Source: Dechloromonas sp.
GTDB lineage: Bacteria; Pseudomonadota; Gammaproteobacteria; Burkholderiales; Rhodocyclaceae
Direction: 5' to 3'
Assembly (NCBI GenBank): GCA_028689015.1
Contig: JAQTXC010000001.1
Span: 79,758 to 143,757 of the forward strand
DNA length: 64,000 nucleotides
In this document: one piece after another, positions 24,422 to 34,593 of the stretch
How the letters are laid out: the number at the start of each line of letters is the position of its first letter
Numbering within the stretch: the first letter of the stretch is position 1
Program-made: the position numbers and the translations under genes
Notes under the pieces: generated by a model
The model's input: the letters and a program-made list of their open reading frames with translations, nothing else
What the model was told of the DNA's origin: nothing
Database searches by the model: none

Positions 24422-24471
24422 TAACAGGGAGGTCTCGAATTGGGGGAATTCGAGAGGAGGGTTTTCGGTGT

Positions 24472-24642
24472 TTAGTCGCGGCCTGTCTTGGGGCGCAGGT
24501 GGCGCAGCGTCAGAATGACTGCGCCAGCAGCAAGGGCGGCCAGCAGGGCGGCCAGCGGGTCGGCTTGACCATCCGTTAGCCAGTCAAAACCTGCGACGCC
24601 AAAAAAGACGCCCAGAGTTTCGTTGACCGGTAACTTGTCCAT
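24472..24642 (-). CDS. Small membrane protein (56 aa)
   Basis: This is a predicted 56-residue protein beginning MDKLPVNETLGVFFGV. It has one clear transmembrane helix (PLAALLAALAAGAVILTL) and a basic tail LRHLRPKTGRD, so the C-terminus is probably cytoplasmic. The ORF track gives a longer GTG-start form (24690). I prefer ATG 24642 because the longer version overlaps the small ORF upstream, but no strong SD is seen for either. It sits 8 nt after that ORF and just before a strong terminator, so the two look like an operon. Function unknown. Confidence 0.55.
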   Translation of the reverse strand: MDKLPVNETLGVFFGVAGFDWLTDGQADPLAALLAALAAGAVILTLRHLRPKTGRD

Positions 24643-24650
24643 GCCGAGGC

Positions 24651-24761
24651 TTAGCAAACGTCGCCCGCTGGGCAGGTGCTGGCTGGGCACGAAGTCTGGA
24701 TAGCGGCCAGCAAGTGGTGGCGGGCGATGGTCAAAAATTGAGAGACGCTTTGTTCGTACAT
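24651..24761 (-). CDS. Unlisted 36-aa Cys-containing peptide
   Basis: This ORF is absent from the track. It starts at ATG 24761 behind a strong SD (AAGAGGA, about 7-9 nt spacing) and begins MYEQSVSQFLTIARHHLLAA. An amphipathic N-terminal helix is followed by a Cys-rich end with three Cys (SCPASTCPAGDVC). A longer 49-aa version from ATG 24800 (METPTSQQEENKK) is possible but lacks a good SD. It lies below the RstB-like kinase gene and directly before the 56-aa membrane protein gene. I recognise no family. Confidence 0.5.
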   Translation of the reverse strand: MYEQSVSQFLTIARHHLLAAIQTSCPASTCPAGDVC

Positions 24762-24902
24762 TTTTTTGTTTTCCTCTTGTTGGGATGTCGGTGTTTCCAT
24801 GGCCTGCATTCTAGGCATGCCTGGGCAAGCTGTCTGTTGCTCGCCCGTGCAGACGGGGTAACAGGGCTTGATCTTTGATGACGCTGTGTAACCGGCGGGA
24901 AA

Positions 24903-26336
24903 TTACTGGTGGGCGCGCCAGCACAGGGTAAAGCGGGCGCCGCCGAGCGGGGAGGCTTGGGCACAGGCCGTGCCGCCATGCATTTCAAGTACGCGGCGGG
25001 CGATGGCCAGACCCAGTCCGTAGCCACCGGTTGAGCGGTCGCGAGAGCGATCAAGCCGGGTGAAAGCAGAAAAGACGTGTTCGCGTTCGGCTTCTGGAAT
25101 GCCGATGCCATCGTCGTCGACATGGACAAAAATACGTTCGCCATCGAGTTCGGCGCTGACCCGAATATCGCGCTGGGCGTATTTAAAGGCATTGCGCAGT
25201 AGATTGCGCAGGGCGTAAGGCATGGCCTTGCGATCGAGGTCGATGCACAGGGATTCTGGCAAATTTTGAGTGTCGACCGTGACATTCAGCGTGCGGCCGA
25301 GTAGGCGGACTGCTTCCACCTCGTCGGCTAGCCAGTCGGCAAACTTAACGCTGCTGAAATGCGCCTCCGGCGCTTCTCGTTCAAAGCGGGCATAGGTCAG
25401 GCTGGTGTCGATCAATTGATCGAGTTCGTCGAGATCGGCTTCCATCATCGCCCATAGCCGTTCGCGTTCCAGCATGTCGTCAGTTTCGGCCAGCATTTCG
25501 AGGGCGAAGCGCATGCGGGCGATCGGCGTGCGCAATTCGTGTGAAATGCCGCAGGATAATTCACGGTGCGTGGCCAGCAACTGGCGGATCCGTTCGGTCA
25601 TGCCATTGAGGGTGTCGACCAGCGGCAAAAACAACTGGCTGCGTGGCCTGGGGGCGAGGGCATTGAAGTCGCCGTCGCCAATGTCGCGGGCGGTTTGCCG
25701 TAAGGCTTCAAGGTCGCGCCAGACGGGGCGCACCCAGAACCACAGGGCCACGGCGAAAATCAGGCCGATCAAGCTCCAGGTTAACAGGCGCAGACGTAAT
25801 TCAAGCGGCAGGCGCTCGGTGCGCTCGGGGTTGCGCGAGGCTGACAGGGGGCCGACGACCAGCACTTTGCTGCTGGTGCCCAGGCGGTGGTACATGATGT
25901 CGTGTTCGTGGTCGATGGCGATGTCGCCAGTGTCGAGCTTGGCGACCTGGGCGGCGGTCAGCTTGGCATCGAGGGTCATGCGTTCGACGATGCCCAGACG
26001 ATAGGAGAATTTTTCGTCAATATCCTTGATGACGTTTTGCCACTGCCGCCGTGGGTAACGAAATAGTTCGTCTTCGATCAGCGTGATTGTGCCGCGCATG
26101 AAGCGGCGGGCGTAATCGTCGGTGATGCCGCGCTGGGCCGTGGAGATGACAAAATCAGCGGTGAAGGCGATGGCCACGAAGGAGCCCATGGCCAGTAGGT
26201 AGAAATTGAAAAAAAGTTGCGACAGGCTGTAACGCCCACTACGCCAGCGCGGCAAGGATCCTCGAAAGAGCGAGCGGGCCAGGCCTTGCTTGACGGCGCT
26301 GCCGTGTTCGCTGGTGGGCGGCTCAGTTCCAGTCAT
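24903..26336 (-). CDS. rstB: Sensor histidine kinase, RstB-like
   Basis: This 477-residue membrane kinase has a first transmembrane segment at ~42-62 (FFNFYLLAMGSFVAIAFTADFV), a periplasmic sensor of ~120 residues, and a second segment at ~180-200 (LTWSLIGLIFAVALWFWV). HAMP follows, then HisKA with the phosphoacceptor in CGISHELRTPIARMRF. The HATPase has N-box LRNLLRNAFKYA, DDDGIGIPEAERE and STGGYGLGLAIARRV. Layout and motifs match RstB. The start overlaps the end of the regulator gene by 14 bp. The signal is unknown; in enterics RstB responds to acid or magnesium through PhoP, which need not hold here. Confidence 0.9.
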   Translation of the reverse strand: MTGTEPPTSEHGSAVKQGLARSLFRGSLPRWRSGRYSLSQLFFNFYLLAMGSFVAIAFTADFVISTAQRGITDDYARRFMRGTITLIEDELFRYPRRQWQNVIKDIDEKFSYRLGIVERMTLDAKLTAAQVAKLDTGDIAIDHEHDIMYHRLGTSSKVLVVGPLSASRNPERTERLPLELRLRLLTWSLIGLIFAVALWFWVRPVWRDLEALRQTARDIGDGDFNALAPRPRSQLFLPLVDTLNGMTERIRQLLATHRELSCGISHELRTPIARMRFALEMLAETDDMLERERLWAMMEADLDELDQLIDTSLTYARFEREAPEAHFSSVKFADWLADEVEAVRLLGRTLNVTVDTQNLPESLCIDLDRKAMPYALRNLLRNAFKYAQRDIRVSAELDGERIFVHVDDDGIGIPEAEREHVFSAFTRLDRSRDRSTGGYGLGLAIARRVLEMHGGTACAQASPLGGARFTLCWRAHQ

Positions 26337-27024
26337 GCTTGCTGAACAGGTAGCCCTTGCCGCGTACCGTCTTGATCCGGGTCGGGTTCTCCGGGTCGTC
26401 GTTCAGTTTTTTGCGCAGGCGCGAGATGCGGGCGTCGATCGAACGGTCCAGGCCGTCGAAGCCGATGCCGCGCAATTCCTGCAACAGGTCGTCACGCGAC
26501 AGCACATTGCCGGCGTGCGAGGCGAGCAGCCAGAGCAGGTCGAATTCGGCGGTGGTCAGGTCAATATGGCTGCTGCTCAACAGGGCCGTGCGGGTCGCCT
26601 GGCTGATGCGGAACTGACCGAACGCCAGCGATTCAGCATCGTTGCCGCTGTCGGCATTGCCCGGCAGGCGGCGCAGCAGTGCCTTGATGCGGGCGAGGAG
26701 AACGCGCGGTTGAACCGGTTTGGCGATGTAATCGTCAGCCCCAAGCTCCAGGCCGAGAATTTGGTCGAAGTCCTCGTCGCGTGCTGTCAGCATCAGGATG
26801 ACGCCGCGAAATTGCGGCCGGACAGCGCGGCAGACCTCGAAGCCGTCTTTGCCCGGTAGCATGACATCGAGAATGACCAGATCGGGCTGTTCGGCCAGGA
26901 TCCGTGCTTCAGCGGTGTCGCCACGGGGCTCGATGGTGACTGCGAGGTCGTTACGGGTCAGGTATTCGGCGGTTAGGCCAGCCAGGCGTTCGTCGTCTTC
27001 GACCAGGAGGATGCGTGTGCTCAT
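26323..27024 (-). CDS. rstA: OmpR-family response regulator, RstA-like
   Basis: This 233-residue regulator has an N-terminal receiver domain (ILLVEDDERLAGLTAEYL, phosphoacceptor Asp53 in VILDVMLPGKDG, conserved Lys in DDYIAKPVQPR). A C-terminal winged helix follows (LDRSIDARISRLRKKLNDDPENPTRIKTVRGKGYLF). It is the first gene of the two-component operon and overlaps the kinase gene. Targets cannot be read here, although the small ORFs downstream may be co-transcribed. Confidence 0.93.
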   Translation of the reverse strand: MSTRILLVEDDERLAGLTAEYLTRNDLAVTIEPRGDTAEARILAEQPDLVILDVMLPGKDGFEVCRAVRPQFRGVILMLTARDEDFDQILGLELGADDYIAKPVQPRVLLARIKALLRRLPGNADSGNDAESLAFGQFRISQATRTALLSSSHIDLTTAEFDLLWLLASHAGNVLSRDDLLQELRGIGFDGLDRSIDARISRLRKKLNDDPENPTRIKTVRGKGYLFSKHDWN

Positions 27025-27139
27025 CCGGCAATCTTAGCGGCCTGCCGGGGCGCGGTCCACTCTCGCGGTCAACGGTGGCTGGCGAGGGATTTCCAGGCTG
27101 CGGTTAAAATGCGCCCATGGCATTGATGAGAGCACATGA

Positions 27140-27631
27140 ATGAGCGGTTTTAATTTTCCGGTACGGGCCTGGTTCGCAGCCCTCGCCCTTGGGGCCTTGG
27201 GTATTACGGCGGTGGGGATGAACTTGCAGCATCTGTTTCGTTTGTCGCCCTGTCCCTACTGCATTTTCCAGCGCGTCCTCTATTTGCTGATCGGTGGGTT
27301 GGCCCTTGCCGCGGTTTTCTGGCCCCGGGCACGGCTGGCCTGGTCCGGGCTGATCGGCGGGCTGGCACTGGGTGGGGCGGGCCTGGCGGGCTATCAAAGC
27401 TGGATGCAGGCTTATCCGGAGTTAGCGCCTGAATGTGGCTTGAGTCATCCCAACCTGATCGAGCGGCTGGTGGATTGGCTGGGCATGCAATGGCCCAGTT
27501 GGTTCATGGCGACAGGTTTTTGCAGCAGTCGGGAGTGGGAATTTGCCGGTTTGTCGATGGCTAACTGGTCTTGTCTGCTCTTCCTGGCGATTGCAGGTTA
27601 TGCGGCTGCGCTGGCGAAATATCCGCGCTGA
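27140..27631 (+). CDS. dsbB: Disulfide bond formation protein B
   Basis: This inner-membrane protein of 163 residues reoxidises DsbA and passes electrons to quinones. There are four transmembrane helices. The first periplasmic Cys pair is CPYC at 38-41, and the second pair is formed by Cys in APECGLSHP and GFCSSREW. Length and motif order match DsbB. It stands alone between the divergent rstAB operon and the convergent ribosomal-protein genes. It supports cytochrome c and Sox protein folding in the periplasm, a sensible need in this genome. Confidence 0.95.
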   Translation: MSGFNFPVRAWFAALALGALGITAVGMNLQHLFRLSPCPYCIFQRVLYLLIGGLALAAVFWPRARLAWSGLIGGLALGGAGLAGYQSWMQAYPELAPECGLSHPNLIERLVDWLGMQWPSWFMATGFCSSREWEFAGLSMANWSCLLFLAIAGYAAALAKYPR

Positions 27632-27646
27632 ACCCCTGGTAAAAGA

Positions 27647-27668
27647 AAACCCGCCAAAAGGCGGGTTT
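27647..27668. terminator. Bidirectional terminator between dsbB and rpmG
   Basis: AAACCCGCC and GGCGGGTTT pair around AAAA. On the minus strand the stem is followed by TTTTCTTTT-like sequence, so it serves rpmBG well; on the plus strand the T-run is short. Confidence 0.85.
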
Positions 27669-27693
27669 GTCGGATGCAGGTCGTCAGGCTCGA

Positions 27694-27864
27694 TTATTTG
27701 AGCTTAACTTCCTTGTAAGCCACGTGCTTGCGTGCTTTCGGGTCGTACTTCATGAACTCCAGTTTTTCAGGCGTCGTACGCTTGTTCTTGGAGGTGGTAT
27801 AGAAGTGCCCGGTACCCGCAGTGGATTCCAGCTTGATCTTTTCGCGACCGCCTTTGCTAGCCAT
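27694..27864 (-). CDS. rpmG: 50S ribosomal protein L33
   Basis: This 56-residue ribosomal protein is not in the ORF track. It starts [20 protein letters not shown] and ends [14 protein letters not shown], typical L33. It lacks the zinc-binding Cys pairs, so it is the Zn-independent (C-) form. Start at 27864, stop TAA at 27694-27696. It lies 17 bp after rpmB on the same strand, the standard rpmBG operon. Confidence 0.97.
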   Translation of the reverse strand: MASKGGREKIKLESTAGTGHFYTTSKNKRTTPEKLEFMKYDPKARKHVAYKEVKLK

Positions 27865-27881
27865 TTTTCAATCCTTCTCGG

Positions 27882-28115
27882 TTAGATTTCGCCACGGGCA
27901 CGCAGATCGGTCAGAACGGCATCAATGCCCTTCTTGTCGATCAAACGCAGACCGGCGTTGGAAACGCGGAGGCGGACGAAGCGGTTTTCGCTTTCGACCC
28001 AGAAGCGACGATACTGCAGGTTCGGCAGGAAGCGGCGCTTCGTTTTGTTATTGGCGTGGGACACATTGTTCCCAACCATCGGGCCTTTACCCGTTACTTG
28101 GCAGACTCGCGCCAT
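27882..28115 (-). CDS. rpmB: 50S ribosomal protein L28
   Basis: This 77-residue protein starts [20 protein letters not shown] and has [14 protein letters not shown], the standard L28 signatures. It is the first gene of rpmBG, with a good vegetative promoter just upstream. Confidence 0.98.
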   Translation of the reverse strand: MARVCQVTGKGPMVGNNVSHANNKTKRRFLPNLQYRRFWVESENRFVRLRVSNAGLRLIDKKGIDAVLTDLRARGEI

Positions 28116-28151
28116 GATGGTGCTCCAGAATTCGCTAGAAGAAAGCCCGCG

Positions 28152-28181
28152 ATTTTACCGAACATGTCCGTTGTGGATCAA
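28152..28181 (-). promoter_or_regulatory. Sigma-70 promoter of rpmBG
   Basis: On the minus strand TTGATC is followed after 18 nt by TAAAAT, starting about 30 bp before the rpmB ribosome-binding region and lying between rpmB and radC. Confidence 0.65.
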
Positions 28182-28196
28182 GTACTTTTTACATCT

Positions 28197-28877
28197 TCAC
28201 AGCATGCCGCGTTCAGCGAAGGACAGTGGTGAGGCATTGCCGGCGACAATGAAATGGTCGAGCAGTCGCACGTCGACCGTGTTCAGCGCGGTTTTTAGCG
28301 TGCGGGTCAGCAATTCGTCGGCGGTGGAGGGTTCGGCCAGTCCGGAGGGGTGGTTGTGCGCCAGGATGACGGCGGCGGCATTGTGCGCCAGCGCAGATTT
28401 GATTACTTCGCGCGGGTAGACCGCAGTTTGATTGAGGGTGCCACTGAATAATTGCTCGGCTGCCAACAGGCGATTCTGGTTGTCCAGCCACAAGGCCATG
28501 AAAACTTCATGCGGTGTTTGGCCGAGGTGCAGGCGTAGCCAATCGCGAACCTGGCCGGGTGAGGTGAGATTGTCGCGTTCTTGCATCTGTTGGAGCAGGG
28601 CGCGGCGCGACAGTTCGAAACTGGCTTTCAGTTGCGCCGCTTTGGCCTGGCCAATGCCTGGTACGGTTGCCAGGGCGCTGACCGGTGCGTCGACCAGGCG
28701 ACCGAGTTGCCCCGAGAAATGTTGCAAAAGATCGCGCGCCAGATCGACCGCACTTTTGCCGCGGATGCCGACGCGCAAATAGATGGCCAGTAGTTCCGCG
28801 TCCGATAATGCGGCTGCACCGTGCGCCAGCAGTCGCTCGCGGGGTCGTTCGGCGCTAGGCCAGTCAGTGATCGCCAT
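28197..28877 (-). CDS. radC: RadC/JAMM-domain DNA repair protein
   Basis: This 226-residue protein has an N-terminal helix-hairpin-helix region ([21 protein letters not shown]) and a C-terminal MPN/JAMM metalloprotease-like domain with [14 protein letters not shown]. The motif is intact, although the biological role of RadC is still unsettled. Start at ATG 28877 ([20 protein letters not shown], with GGAAAG upstream) is preferred to the GTG seven codons earlier. It is divergent from coaBC. Confidence 0.93.
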   Translation of the reverse strand: MAITDWPSAERPRERLLAHGAAALSDAELLAIYLRVGIRGKSAVDLARDLLQHFSGQLGRLVDAPVSALATVPGIGQAKAAQLKASFELSRRALLQQMQERDNLTSPGQVRDWLRLHLGQTPHEVFMALWLDNQNRLLAAEQLFSGTLNQTAVYPREVIKSALAHNAAAVILAHNHPSGLAEPSTADELLTRTLKTALNTVDVRLLDHFIVAGNASPLSFAERGML

Positions 28878-28918
28878 GGGCTTTCCAGTAGAATTCACAA
28901 GCGTTCATTCTAGCGAAT

Positions 28919-30115
28919 ATGAAAATGGAATTAAATGGCAAGCGTATCGTTCTTGGGGTGACTGGTGGTATCGCCGCGTACAAGTCGGCAGAGCTGGTTC
29001 GTTTGTTGGTTCGCCAGGGGGCGTCGGTTCAGGTGGCGATGACTGAGGGGGCGGCGCATTTCATCACAGCCACCACGTTTCAGGCCTTGTCCGGTCAACC
29101 TGTATACAAGGATGCTTGGGATGAGCGCATGCCGAATGCGATGGCGCACATTGATTTGTCGCGTCAGGCCGACCTGATATTGGTTGCCCCGGCATCGGCT
29201 GATTTCATGGCACGGATTGCCCAGGGGATGGCCGATGATCTGCTGGCCACCATGGTGCTGGCGCGTGACTGCCCCTTGTTGCTGGCGCCAGCAATGAATC
29301 GCCAGATGTGGGAGAGCCCGGCGACGCAGCGCAATGTGGCCCGCTTGCAGGCAGATGGCGTTGGCCTGCTTGGTCCAGCCAGCGGCGCGCAGGCCTGTGG
29401 CGAGGTGGGGCCGGGTCGCATGCTGGAGCCGGCGGAAATTCTCGAAGAGGTGCTCGCTTTCTTCACGCCCAAGCGCCTGGCCGGTCGACGCGTGTTGTTG
29501 ACGGCCGGGCCCACGTTTGAAGCCATTGACCCAGTACGCGGCATTACCAACTTGTCCTCCGGACGCATGGGTTACGCCCTGGCGCGTGCAGCCCGCCACG
29601 CCGGGGCCGAGGTGGTGCTGGTGTCCGGGCCCGTGGCGTTATCGACGCCGGCCGGGGTTGACCGCGTCAATGTCCGCAGTGCGCTGGACATGCACGCTGC
29701 GGTGATGGCTCGGGTGGCGGCGGCCGATATTTTCATCGCCGTGGCGGCGGTGGCAGATTATCGGGTGGCCCAGGCGGCTGAGCACAAGTTGAAGAAGGAC
29801 GATGGCGGGATTGCAAGCATCAAACTGCTCGAGAATCCCGATATTCTGGCCGAAGTGGCGGCCTTGGCTGATGGCCCGTTCTGCGTGGGCTTTGCGGCGG
29901 AAAGCCAGAATCTGGCTGAGTACGCACAAAACAAACGACGCAAGAAAAAAATTCCTCTCATCGCCGGCAACCTGATTCAGGAGGGCTTTGGCGGTGATGA
30001 CAATCGCTTGGTGCTGTTTGACGAGGCGGGGGCGCATCCATTACCACCTGGCCCGAAGGCCGTGCTGGCGCGCCAGTTGATTGACCATATTGCCCAACTG
30101 ACAGGGAGCAGGTAA
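28919..30115 (+). CDS. coaBC: Phosphopantothenoylcysteine synthetase/decarboxylase
   Basis: This bifunctional 398-residue enzyme of CoA synthesis has an N-terminal CoaC flavoprotein (~1-185; [17 protein letters not shown], and [16 protein letters not shown] with the active-site region). The C-terminal CoaB (~190-398) has [17 protein letters not shown] and the KLKKDDGG and FAAES motifs. Its stop codon overlaps the dut start by one base, the common coaBC-dut arrangement in proteobacteria. Confidence 0.97.
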   Translation: MKMELNGKRIVLGVTGGIAAYKSAELVRLLVRQGASVQVAMTEGAAHFITATTFQALSGQPVYKDAWDERMPNAMAHIDLSRQADLILVAPASADFMARIAQGMADDLLATMVLARDCPLLLAPAMNRQMWESPATQRNVARLQADGVGLLGPASGAQACGEVGPGRMLEPAEILEEVLAFFTPKRLAGRRVLLTAGPTFEAIDPVRGITNLSSGRMGYALARAARHAGAEVVLVSGPVALSTPAGVDRVNVRSALDMHAAVMARVAAADIFIAVAAVADYRVAQAAEHKLKKDDGGIASIKLLENPDILAEVAALADGPFCVGFAAESQNLAEYAQNKRRKKKIPLIAGNLIQEGFGGDDNRLVLFDEAGAHPLPPGPKAVLARQLIDHIAQLTGSR

Positions 30116-30564
30116 TGCATCAGATTGATCTCAAAATTATCGACAGCCGTTTGCGGGATACGCTACCGCAGTATGCGACACCGGGTGCTGCGGGTCTGGA
30201 CTTGCGAGCGTGCATCGAGCAGCCGCTGCATCTGGCCCCTGGCCAGACGACGCTGGTGCCGACCGGCATGGCCATTCATCTGGCTGATCCGGGCCTGGCA
30301 GCGATGATCCTGCCGCGCTCGGGACTGGGGCATAAGCACGGCATTGTGCTTGGCAACCTGGTCGGGCTGATCGACAGTGACTACCAAGGGGAGTTGATGG
30401 TGTCGGTGTGGAATCGTGGTCACAGCACCTTTACCCTCAATCCGCTGGATCGCGTGGCGCAACTGGTGGTGGTGCCGGTGCTGCAGGTAGGCTTCAACCT
30501 AGTGGATGATTTTTCGGCCAGTAGTCGGGGCGAGGGCGGTTTTGGTAGTACCGGGCATGCATGA
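30115..30564 (+). CDS. dut: dUTP diphosphatase
   Basis: This 149-residue trimeric dUTPase hydrolyses dUTP to dUMP. The five family motifs are visible: [41 protein letters not shown] and the C-terminal [10 protein letters not shown] loop that closes on the active site. It is coupled to coaBC. Confidence 0.98.
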   Translation: MHQIDLKIIDSRLRDTLPQYATPGAAGLDLRACIEQPLHLAPGQTTLVPTGMAIHLADPGLAAMILPRSGLGHKHGIVLGNLVGLIDSDYQGELMVSVWNRGHSTFTLNPLDRVAQLVVVPVLQVGFNLVDDFSASSRGEGGFGSTGHA

Positions 30565-30628
30565 GTGCTTGTAAGCGAAGGCGGAGCAAATTACGATTCG
30601 CTTATTTTCTGATTGAAGGAGGGTGACG

Positions 30629-31243
30629 ATGAAAACAAGAATGTGGCAGGCTCTGGCGGTGGTTTTTGGTCTGGCGACGACGTTGACCGCGAGTGCGGCG
30701 GATGCGGTCGACCTGGCGCGCGCTGAAGAAATTGTTTCCGGTCGGTGTTTCTTGTGCCACGGTCTCGAAGGCGAGGCGGCTAGTCCGGTATTCCCGCGCC
30801 TGGCGGGGCAGCATTCGGAATACATCGCCAAGCAGTTGGCTGACTTCAAGGCCGGTAAGCGCAAGAGCGATACGATGCGGCCGCAGTCCGAAGAGCTGAC
30901 GGCGCAGGAAATGCGCGCTTTAGGCATGTTTTTTGAAGGCAAGACTGCTGAGCCAAGACAGCCGGATGATGCTGAGTTGCTGGCCGTCGGCAAGTATGTC
31001 TTTAATCGCGGTAATAAATTCACCAGTCTGCCCTCTTGTGCCAGCTGCCATGGCGCCAAGGGGCTGGGGACGCCCCTGCTGCCGCGCTTGGCCGGTCAGC
31101 ATCCGAGCTATATCGTCGATCAGTTGAAGCAGTTCAACAAGCGTGAGCGGACCAACGACAACGCGGTCATGCATACCGTGGCTTCTCGCTTGTCGGAGCT
31201 GGAAACGCATGCAGTGGCCGAGTACATCGCGACCTTGCACTAA
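30629..31243 (+). CDS. Diheme cytochrome c4-like protein
   Basis: This periplasmic 204-residue protein has a signal peptide (cleavage near TASAADA) and two CXXCH heme sites, CFLCH near residue 47 and CASCH near 135. Each is followed by a repeated PRLAGQH[SP] segment, the hallmark of tandem c4-type domains. It probably shuttles electrons to a terminal oxidase. ATG 30629 with SD GAAGGAGGG is preferred to the GTG at 30623. It stands alone after dut. Confidence 0.93.
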   Translation: MKTRMWQALAVVFGLATTLTASAADAVDLARAEEIVSGRCFLCHGLEGEAASPVFPRLAGQHSEYIAKQLADFKAGKRKSDTMRPQSEELTAQEMRALGMFFEGKTAEPRQPDDAELLAVGKYVFNRGNKFTSLPSCASCHGAKGLGTPLLPRLAGQHPSYIVDQLKQFNKRERTNDNAVMHTVASRLSELETHAVAEYIATLH

Positions 31244-31251
31244 GCGCAGGA

Positions 31252-31287
31252 GATCGCCCGCCGGAATTGGTGCTTCAGGCGGGCGAG
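31252..31287. terminator. Inverted repeat between cytochrome c4 and hybrid kinase
   Basis: TCGCCCGCC and GGCGGGCGA form a 9-bp stem with a long AT-rich loop, overlapping the kinase 3' end. There is no T-run, so its termination activity is doubtful. Confidence 0.3.
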
Positions 31288-34200
31288 TTCAACTGGTGGT
31301 GTAACCAGTCACTACTTTGCACAGCATAGCGGGCGATTTCGGCGTGCAGTTGCTCGATCTGCGTTGTGAGATGCGTCATCTGGCCGCTACTCACACCTTC
31401 TTCCAGCGCGCGCGCCTGTGCTTCCAGCAGGGGGCTGCAGGCGGTCGCTGCCAAGCCTTTCAGGGTGTGGGCCGCCCGTTCCGCCGTCATTGCATCCTGG
31501 GTGGCCAAGGCTTGCTGGATCACTGTCAGTTCGTGTCGCAGACTGGCCGGCAAGTCGGGAAGGATCAATTGGGTTAGCTCAAGATCTTGCCCCATGTTGT
31601 CGAGCAGATTCTCAGGCAAAAACAGGCTTAGCGTCGGGTCGACCGTAAGTGCTGACGGGGGGGCGGACAGTGGTTTACGAGTTGTTGCCTCGCGGCCTTG
31701 TTGCCAGCGAGTGACCATGGCCGCCAATTGTTCCGGGTTGATTGGCTTGCTCAAGTAGTCATCCATGCCGGCAGCTAGTGTGTCTTCGCGGTCACCTTCC
31801 ATGGCATTGGCGGTCATGGCAATAATAGGAATATTGGGGTCGAGTGTTTCGCCCTGGCGAATACGGCGGGTTGTTTCGTAGCCATCGAGTACCGGCATTC
31901 GGCAGTCCATGAGCACCAGATCGTAGGTTTCCTTGGTTAGCATGTCGAGTGCGATGGCGCCGTGGTCGGCGATATCGACTCGGTGGCCTTGTTTACGTAA
32001 CAGGGTTTCGGCCAGCTTCTGATTGGTCGGATTATCCTCGACGAGCAGGATATAGGCTTGTCGTGCGGCCTCAGCCAGTGTGTGGCGGGTGATCAGCGCT
32101 GGTTTTTCCAGGTGGGGCGGCGTATCACCACCCAGCAGGGAGCACAGACAGTCACGTAGCAGGCCTTCCTTGATGGGCTTATTAAGATAGGCGGCAAAGC
32201 CGGCGGCACTCATCCGTTCGCCATCGCCGCGCATGGCTGCCGAGGTCAGCAGGACCAGAGGAATGTTCACGAGTGCTGGATCTTGGCGAATGAGCAAAGC
32301 GGTATCTTCACCACTCAGGCCAGGCATCTGCATGTCAAGCAGGATGGCATCGATCTGCTGGTTGGCCGCTTGTTCGTCTTTGATCAGTTGGAGTGCGGCC
32401 TGGCCGTTATGGGCTGACAGGGTTTTGCATTGCCAACTGGCCAGCAGGAGTTCAAGCAGGCGGCGATTGGTCGGGCTGTCGTCGACAAAAAGAATGCGTT
32501 TGCCGGTCAGGCTGTCGATGCTGGGGCGCCGGGCCGGTCGCTTGGCGTCTGACTGAAGCGGTAATGGCAACTCGAACCAGAAGGTCGAGCCTTCACCTTC
32601 CGTGCTCTGCACGCCGATCTGCCCCCCCATCAGTTCGCACAGGCGGCGGGCGATGGACAGGCCGAGGCCGGTGCCGCCAAATTGTCGGGTGGTTGAACTG
32701 TCGGCCTGGGTGAACGGAGTGAAAAGCCGGGACAGTTTTTCGCTGGGAATACCGATGCCGTTGTCGACGATCTTAAAATGGACGTGGGCCAGTTGATCGG
32801 TTTCCTGTTGCAAGGACACCGTCAGGGTGACTTCTCCTCGGGGCGTGAATTTAATGGCGTTGCCGAGCAGGTTGAGCAGGATCTGGCGAAGGCGGCCAGG
32901 GTCGCCACGGAGTAGCGATGGGACGGCCGGTTCGACGACGTAAATCAGTTCGACTGCTTTTTCATCGGCACGCAGGGCCAGCAGGTCGCAGATTTCGCTG
33001 ACCAGGATACGCAGGTCGAAATCAATGATTTCAACGTCCAGCTTGCCGGCTTCGATCTTGGAAAAGTCGAGAATGTCATTGATCAGGCCGAGCAAGGCTT
33101 TGGCGCTGCTGGAGGCGGTTTGCGCGTATTCTCGTTGCTCGGCATCGAGTTCGGTGTCGAGTAGAAGTTCGGTCATGCCCAGCACCCCATTCATCGGCGT
33201 GCGAATTTCGTGGCTCATGTTGGCCAGAAATTGATTTTTCGCCTGGCTGGCGGCTTCAGCTGCCTCTTTGGCCTGCTTGAGATCAGTGATGTCGACCCGG
33301 AAGCCGACGATGTGGCCGCTGGCACTCTTGCGGTCGACGATGCGCAACCAGCGGCCATCCGCCATTTGCTCTTCGATGCAGCAATTGCCGGAGCGATGCT
33401 CGCTGAGGCGTCGGCGCAGCCAGTCAGCAGGATCCTTGAGGGCATCCGGAAACATGCCCGAGGCAATGCCATTGCGCAGCATGTCTTCAAAACGGGTGCC
33501 GCTGGCCAGTTGGCCCTGAGGGCCGGCAAATAATTGACGGTATTTCTGGTTGCAGTAAACCAGCCGATCGGCTGGATTGAAGAGAACGAAGGCTTCGTCG
33601 ATGGCATCAATGGCTGTCCGCAAGGTGTCTTCGGTTTCACGTAGCGTATGTTCAGCACTTTCCCGTTCGCGTTGCTGGGCATCGAGTAAGGATTGCGCCA
33701 TGGCGTTGACGGCGTCGGCAATGTCGCCAGTCTCACCTGTCATATCTGGAATGCGGATGTGGAGATCCTTTTCCATGGCCTGCAGGCCGGTCTTGATCGT
33801 TTCAACGTCGCGGCTCAGGCGAGTGATGATCAAATAAATGGCCGCCAAAGCAAAGAGCAGGGTGAGCAGGGTAAAGGCCAGGATGGTGTTGCGCATGGCC
33901 GCAATTTCATTGGCAATATCAGCCAGTAGTTCATTCGCCCAGATGTAGCCAACGACCTCCCCATTTTCAATGATCGGCGTCATCGCATTCATGATTTCGC
34001 CACGTACCTGAGCCCCATTGACGACTTGGGCGCTAGCGTTGTCCATCACACTGCGCCCCGGATGATCGGTGGCGATGGCCTGACCAACTGTCTGGCCGTA
34101 TTCTCGGCTGGGGCCATAGGTCACGATGGCATCGAGTTGGCGATGGTAAAAACCGACGCCGACGCCGGGAAAGGCCGAGGCGAGGCGATCGCTGGTTTCG

Positions 34201-34484
34201 GCCAGGCGCTGATTCAGGTAATGGATGCGACTTTTACGGTCAACGGCCTCGAGCGGGGCATATTGCTCCAAGCGGGAGAATCCGCCCATGGCTTGCAGAT
34301 TGACCAACTGAACACGTGTTACCCCCAGCAGGTGCTGGCGCTTTTCCTTCAGAATGGCTTCTTTACCGGACAGGGTCAGGAAATAACCGCTGCCGAGAAT
34401 GCTGGCGCTGATTAACGGCACCATGAGCCACATGAGTCGGGCGCGCAGTGTCTTGGGCAGGATGGCGCTTAGGGAAAAAGGCAT
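31275..34484 (-). CDS. Hybrid sensor histidine kinase (HAMP-PAS-HK-REC-REC-Hpt)
   Basis: This 1069-residue BarA-like hybrid kinase has a first transmembrane segment at ~18-38, a periplasmic sensor of ~140 residues, and a second segment at ~193-213. HAMP follows, then a PAS domain (~285-405). HisKA has [19 protein letters not shown] near 421 and HATPase has [19 protein letters not shown]. Receiver 1 lies at ~670-790 ([11 protein letters not shown]), receiver 2 at ~815-935 ([11 protein letters not shown]) and the Hpt domain at ~975-1060 ([10 protein letters not shown]). All phosphorelay residues look intact. It has no adjacent DNA-binding response regulator, so its output partner is elsewhere. 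Confidence 0.94.
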   Translation of the reverse strand: MPFSLSAILPKTLRARLMWLMVPLISASILGSGYFLTLSGKEAILKEKRQHLLGVTRVQLVNLQAMGGFSRLEQYAPLEAVDRKSRIHYLNQRLAETSDRLASAFPGVGVGFYHRQLDAIVTYGPSREYGQTVGQAIATDHPGRSVMDNASAQVVNGAQVRGEIMNAMTPIIENGEVVGYIWANELLADIANEIAAMRNTILAFTLLTLLFALAAIYLIITRLSRDVETIKTGLQAMEKDLHIRIPDMTGETGDIADAVNAMAQSLLDAQQRERESAEHTLRETEDTLRTAIDAIDEAFVLFNPADRLVYCNQKYRQLFAGPQGQLASGTRFEDMLRNGIASGMFPDALKDPADWLRRRLSEHRSGNCCIEEQMADGRWLRIVDRKSASGHIVGFRVDITDLKQAKEAAEAASQAKNQFLANMSHEIRTPMNGVLGMTELLLDTELDAEQREYAQTASSSAKALLGLINDILDFSKIEAGKLDVEIIDFDLRILVSEICDLLALRADEKAVELIYVVEPAVPSLLRGDPGRLRQILLNLLGNAIKFTPRGEVTLTVSLQQETDQLAHVHFKIVDNGIGIPSEKLSRLFTPFTQADSSTTRQFGGTGLGLSIARRLCELMGGQIGVQSTEGEGSTFWFELPLPLQSDAKRPARRPSIDSLTGKRILFVDDSPTNRRLLELLLASWQCKTLSAHNGQAALQLIKDEQAANQQIDAILLDMQMPGLSGEDTALLIRQDPALVNIPLVLLTSAAMRGDGERMSAAGFAAYLNKPIKEGLLRDCLCSLLGGDTPPHLEKPALITRHTLAEAARQAYILLVEDNPTNQKLAETLLRKQGHRVDIADHGAIALDMLTKETYDLVLMDCRMPVLDGYETTRRIRQGETLDPNIPIIAMTANAMEGDREDTLAAGMDDYLSKPINPEQLAAMVTRWQQGREATTRKPLSAPPSALTVDPTLSLFLPENLLDNMGQDLELTQLILPDLPASLRHELTVIQQALATQDAMTAERAAHTLKGLAATACSPLLEAQARALEEGVSSGQMTHLTTQIEQLHAEIARYAVQSSDWLHHQLNSPA

Positions 34485-34548
34485 CGGAGGAGGCTGGGCT
34501 GCCAGTTGGAAAGGGCCATTCTAGCGATTTTCGCTCAGCATAGGGCGC

Positions 34549-34572
34549 AAAAAAGCCGTCCCGCAGGACGGC
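34549..34572 (-). terminator. Intrinsic terminator after the sulfide dehydrogenase genes
   Basis: On the minus strand GCCGTCC and GGACGGC form a 7-bp stem with a 4-nt loop followed by six T. It lies 22 bp after the flavoprotein stop codon. Confidence 0.93.
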
Positions 34573-34593
34573 TTGCAAGAGGCGACAGGTTAA

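Noticed and set aside
24731-25285. 184-aa minus ORF in another frame of the RstB-like kinase
   Set aside because: It is a shadow of the kinase 3' half. The real short ORFs in this area are in different frames.
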